Below are positions 60,563 through 64,000 of a DNA stretch of 64,000 nt, in pieces. Source of the stretch: Paragonimus skrjabini miyazakii (lineage: Eukaryota > Platyhelminthes > Trematoda > Plagiorchiida > Troglotrematidae). The notes under the pieces are model-generated. The model saw only the letters and a list, made by a program, of their open reading frames with translations. It had not been told where the DNA came from and ran no database searches. The stretch lies in the NCBI GenBank assembly GCA_014338405.1, contig JTDE01000131.1:73832-137831 (forward strand), in the 5' to 3' direction. The position numbers were made by a program, and so were the translations under genes. Positions within the stretch are counted from its first letter, which is position 1. Each line of letters starts with the position of its first letter.

Positions 60563-62290
60563 TCACTCTTTGAAAAAATTCAATAAGCACTGAGACCTTT
60601 CCTGATAAAAATGACAAGGTCTGTAACCTGAGTACCAGAAATGAACAGATGATAAGACATGAACATGGTTGTAAAACTTCAGGCCGTGACGTAAGTTGCG
60701 GTTTTTATCCACGACTGAACGGTTTGTATACAACGGTTGTGTGTCGTTAGGGCCTCTAGGTCTCACTGACTTACTGATACGAGTAACAAACGCATGATTT
60801 TCAGTGATGGATGTTGAAAAGCAAGGTATTTTTTCATTCCTAATTATTCGGACATTTCAGGCGGTTGTAGAGAGTTCGCACATCTGCCGGACACTCAATT
60901 TGCCATACTTTTATATGATTAGCATACAGCAGCACCGGTGATATGGTGAGGTTTGGTAGCTTAGAAACAAAACGAACAAAGTGAAAAGGTCCTACGATTA
61001 ATTGTTGAAGAACGTCACTGGCAAAAAATAACCGGTTTTGTGACTGCTCATTTTGATTTAAAAATATCATTGACGTTAATAAGTGTTGCTGTTTAATACT
61101 GAGTTCAAAGTCTGCTACTTTGACCAGTAGGTAATTAGCTGGTGAGCTTTACAATGATCTGCAGACGGCTAAAACAACATTAGTAGAAGAAAGTTTGTCG
61201 TTTCTCATTTGCATTTATCCTTGAAATAGAAATGGATGTGGGCTGTTTATAAGCTTTCAGTATAAGTTCGTTTGATGCAGAATGATCAAAAAACTGTCTT
61301 TGGTTTTTGCAGGTTCCTTGGCACACGTTTTCAGGATGAAAGCGAATGACAAACTCGGATCGGACGACGTTTGAGTGGATCGGTGTTTAGTTTGACTGTG
61401 ACTAGTGAGAAGAAAATTTATTGTACTCAGTTTAAGTTTCACCCTCCCCAGTAAGCTCAAAAATCACCCTTTATGCGCATTTATGCACACATACTTAATG
61501 GTTACTCAGTGTGTTGGCCGTATCTACGCTCGTATCGGTGAATCTATCGGAGGCTTGAAGCTTCCGAATGTCAGCTTTATCTTCCACATGCATTCGCTGT
61601 AGAAACGTTTTTGAGCACTATCGCACTGATGGTAAAGTCGATGTTATTTTATGAAAACCGTGATGCAAGTGTTTCAGCCAGCATAATTAGAAACATGTTT
61701 AGTTTGTTCTGATTGGTCCATGTCTTATTGTAATCAGACTTTTTGTTCAGTTTTTAAGCATCTCTATCATTTACCCTGCCTATGGTGTTTTGTAGAACTA
61801 AGCCTTTTATCAGCGTCAGAAATTTCACATGCGATACCCAGTTAATAACTAAGTAGGCTTGACGTGGTGACAAAACTAGGCCATTCGACTTAGTTGAGTA
61901 GCATATATCGCCATAGATGTCCTCTCTTAATAGACCTTTAGACTGATAGTTTGGGAGACGTACCCTGTAGCAACTCATGTCACATGCTCACTATCGCAGT
62001 AACTTAGTGGAGCGGTGAGTTTTAGGACGCCTTCCATGTCAAAACTAACGATAAAATATAATGAGAAAATGATAATTTGTACGTGATTCTGTATGTACTG
62101 AAATATTCCACCTCTTTTTATTGGGGAAGAGATGTCAACGCTAATTAAGTAATTTGAGAATTTCAGCTCCAGGTGATCAAGGTCTCCTGACTCTGGTAAC
62201 TGAGTGTATGCTATAGTTTGCATTCTTTGCAGACCGGTATGCGATGCTCGATTGGCATCCTTATGCGCAGAAGCCGAGGTGTAGGGCACA
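60563..62290 (-). pseudogene. CR1/jockey-type LINE reverse transcriptase, interrupted
   Basis: Reading leftward on the minus strand: PIEHRIPV..CKL.HTLSYQ at about 62240 (usual nYRPISlTsxxcKllExil), a motif A region near 61880 (SRMA.FCHHVK in one frame, usual FSKAFDsVsHxkL), KFLTLIKGLVLQNTIGRVND (usual LlxWIxxFLxnRxqxVxVn), then after about 680 unrelated bp VLQQLIVGPFHFVRFVSKLP (usual GVPQGSVLGPLLFxlfiNDLP, motif B) and SPVLLYANHIKVWQ (usual xxLlYADDiKlW, motif C). YADD has become YANH, so both catalytic Asp residues of motif C are gone. After that come PADVRTLYNRL and, at 60563-60766, NRNLRHGLKFYNHVH (usual kDLGvxvsxxLkfxxHv). Frameshifts are frequent. Confidence 0.75.
61075..61755. other. 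About 680-bp sequence interrupting the LINE RT
   Basis: The RT reading stops at about 61758 (VNDRDA) and resumes at about 61060, where only about 15 codons should separate the two blocks. The intervening sequence matches no RT part and contains one plus-strand open frame (61405-61602) with no known domain. It could be an inserted element, although no terminal repeats or target duplication were recognised. Confidence 0.45.
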
Positions 62291-64000
62291 CTAATAGAGT
62301 AAGTGAGATTTAGAGTGACGTTAGCTACATAAATTCTTGGATTAAATTCAGCGTGTGCTCAAAGGTCACGTACGCTAGCCTCAGGCTTTATGATGGTGCA
62401 CAAAATCTTCATTCAGATCTGTCTTTCCCTCGCCTGTCCGAATGGAATTGAATCCCAGAGGTAAATCTCAAGCGGGGAACAAGTCAAGCTATCTTCATTT
62501 GTTCTGTCATTTCATCCATTGACTAGGCTATGCGTTATAGTGATTGCGAGCCTGTCAGAAATACACAATGCGACAGCCTCAGATGATTCGGACTGGCGAC
62601 TGCTAGATCAGAGTGACCAGTCAATGACGTTAAGAATGCTGTTTGATCTAAGTTAACGATTGCTTGAGAAACGCTATAACAACCTTATAGAATAAGCACA
62701 CTGTGCGTAATAACGCTTCTGTGCTTGCGTCGAACACCCTAGACATTAGACGCGGATTACAGGTGAGTATATTTGCCTCATTGGGAGCGTGCCCTAACAG
62801 AGATCATTTTCTTAGTGGCGAGCAAAGTGCGGCTTCATCACCTTTCCAAAATCAGCTGAGGCCTGGGGTGTGAACCACAGAAAACATAGCGAGTGAGTGT
62901 ATTAGGGGTTGTACACTTCATTTTCCTCAAAGTCCTTCAAGAAGCAGACAAAGAAGCTTCTGTCAACCACACTCAAGTCAACCAGATTTGCAGAGCTGTT
63001 CTTAGATGGAATGGGCCGAATTGTTGGTTGACGCAGGGCCAGCCCCCATGTTGTGCGTGACAGGGTCCGTATCTACGACATTTATTCTGCAGTGTTACCC
63101 ATTGTGAACATACTAAGTTCTGCACAACTTCATTTTTCACTTTGATCTTGTAAATTTGTTGAAGTTCCAAGGGTATTTTAGGCTTTTACTAGTTTGAACA
63201 GAAGTGTTTGTCTGAATGGCCAAGGTTGATGGGGGTGGAAGTATAGTTAGAACCAGCAAATTGTTACCTGGAGTCGTGACGTTCACCGGTTATGTTTACA
63301 ATACCTGGGGCTTTTACTCCATGTTACTAGGTGAAATATTATCGGCCGCCAGAGATTTTGTTTGATTGTTTGACACGTACGAGCTGCCATACTTGCCTCA
63401 TCGCATATTCACCCCATACAACTAACAATTAGGTACATGGGTGAATATGAGTCCATAGACTTTTTACAATTAGTCACGTCGATGCCAGAAACAGTTTGAG
63501 GGAACGGGGCAACAGATATACCGGTTGAACCCAGACATATGAAATCTGTCTGCAGAATGCACCCGACATTAAACAGGAGCTTGTGGTCGAATGAGGAGAA
63601 GTTGATGTTTCTTCGGCATACGGTTGATGATGAACCCTGCTTAGATACCCGATTGTGGTAAAAGTTCATTAGTAAGTTTGTACTTGAAATACTGACAAAT
63701 GCACCTTCATACCAACCGCCAGAACCAGTGAGTCTGACGTGTGATAGTTAGACTGATACTGCCGGTTTCATCCTCGTAAAAAGACAAGCTAAATTCGAGG
63801 CTAGAAACCAGACGGCGGATGTGCGCAATGGTAAAGAGGAGTGTGTCACGCAAGTTGAAGCAACGGGTAAATTTCTGAAACCGGTGATAAACCAGATAAC
63901 GTTTTTTGCTTAAATGTAACTACGGGCGTTCGACCGTGCTCTCAGAGTTGTCTCAGACTTCGTGTTGTCAGTTTTAGCAGAAGAACTGCGAGAAGCTCAA
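62291..64000. other. No recognised gene; position expected for LINE endonuclease
   Basis: Upstream of the minus-strand RT an endonuclease would be expected at 62.3-63.2 kb, but the translations there (for example 62973-63170) show no WNxR, GDFN or SDH motif. The 86-codon minus-strand frame at 63409-63669 is also unassigned. The element may be 5'-truncated near 62.3 kb. Confidence 0.35.

Noticed and set aside
1..64000. CRISPR arrays, operons, bacterial or viral gene clusters
   Set aside because: No regularly spaced direct repeats, no ribosome-binding-site-led gene runs and no viral structural genes were seen. The retroelement content and splice signals point to an animal nuclear genome.

Overview
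This looks like a non-coding stretch of a eukaryotic nuclear genome, most likely a parasitic flatworm (Platyhelminthes, probably a trematode; the species cannot be fixed from sequence alone). It is AT-rich and has no long intact genes, rRNA, tRNA or bacterial-type operons. What can be recognised is a graveyard of retroelements of the kinds common in fluke and tapeworm genomes: Ty3/gypsy, RTE-type and CR1/jockey-type LINEs, Penelope-like elements with GIY-YIG endonuclease, and a SINE-like repeat that carries a hammerhead ribozyme motif.

Layout. 1-420: 3' tail of an RTE-type LINE (+). About 600-4643: a whole but heavily decayed Ty3/gypsy gag-pol (-), readable in order as gag, protease, RT, RNase H and integrase. 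5.76-5.94 kb: SINE copy A (+). 9.39-9.65 and 34.19-34.45 kb: two copies of an unclassified 260-bp dispersed repeat. 15.2-15.4 kb: the best host-gene candidate, a 213-bp internal exon (-) with consensus splice sites. 18.90-19.29 kb: a TG...CA LTR (+). 20.7 and 23.0-23.4 kb: weak host-exon candidates. 27.4-28.5 kb: Penelope-like element (+). 29.4-30.5 kb: integrase region of a second, different Ty3/gypsy lineage (-). 35.7-40.15 kb: a nearly full-length RTE-type LINE (+) with apurinic-type endonuclease and RT, broken by a few stops and frameshifts. 40.2-42.15 kb: a scrambled Penelope-like element whose central RT block is inverted and sits beside its own two ends. 48.06-48.39 and 51.38-51.59 kb: more SINE copies, one pair in inverted orientation. 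60.56-62.29 kb: CR1/jockey-type LINE RT (-), interrupted by about 680 bp of unrelated sequence.

The most interesting signal is the SINE-like family. At least four copies or fragments share a tRNA-like pol III head, a central segment that folds as a minimal type I hammerhead ribozyme (CUGANGA, short stem II, GAA, very short stem III, GUC cleavage site), and a shared tail. Hammerhead motifs are known in schistosome Sm-alpha repeats and in Penelope-like elements, so its presence beside Penelope elements here is suggestive. No element looks capable of moving by itself; all protein-coding copies carry several disabling changes. Calls on decayed elements rest on reading motifs across frames by eye, so their boundaries are approximate (often within 50-100 bp).
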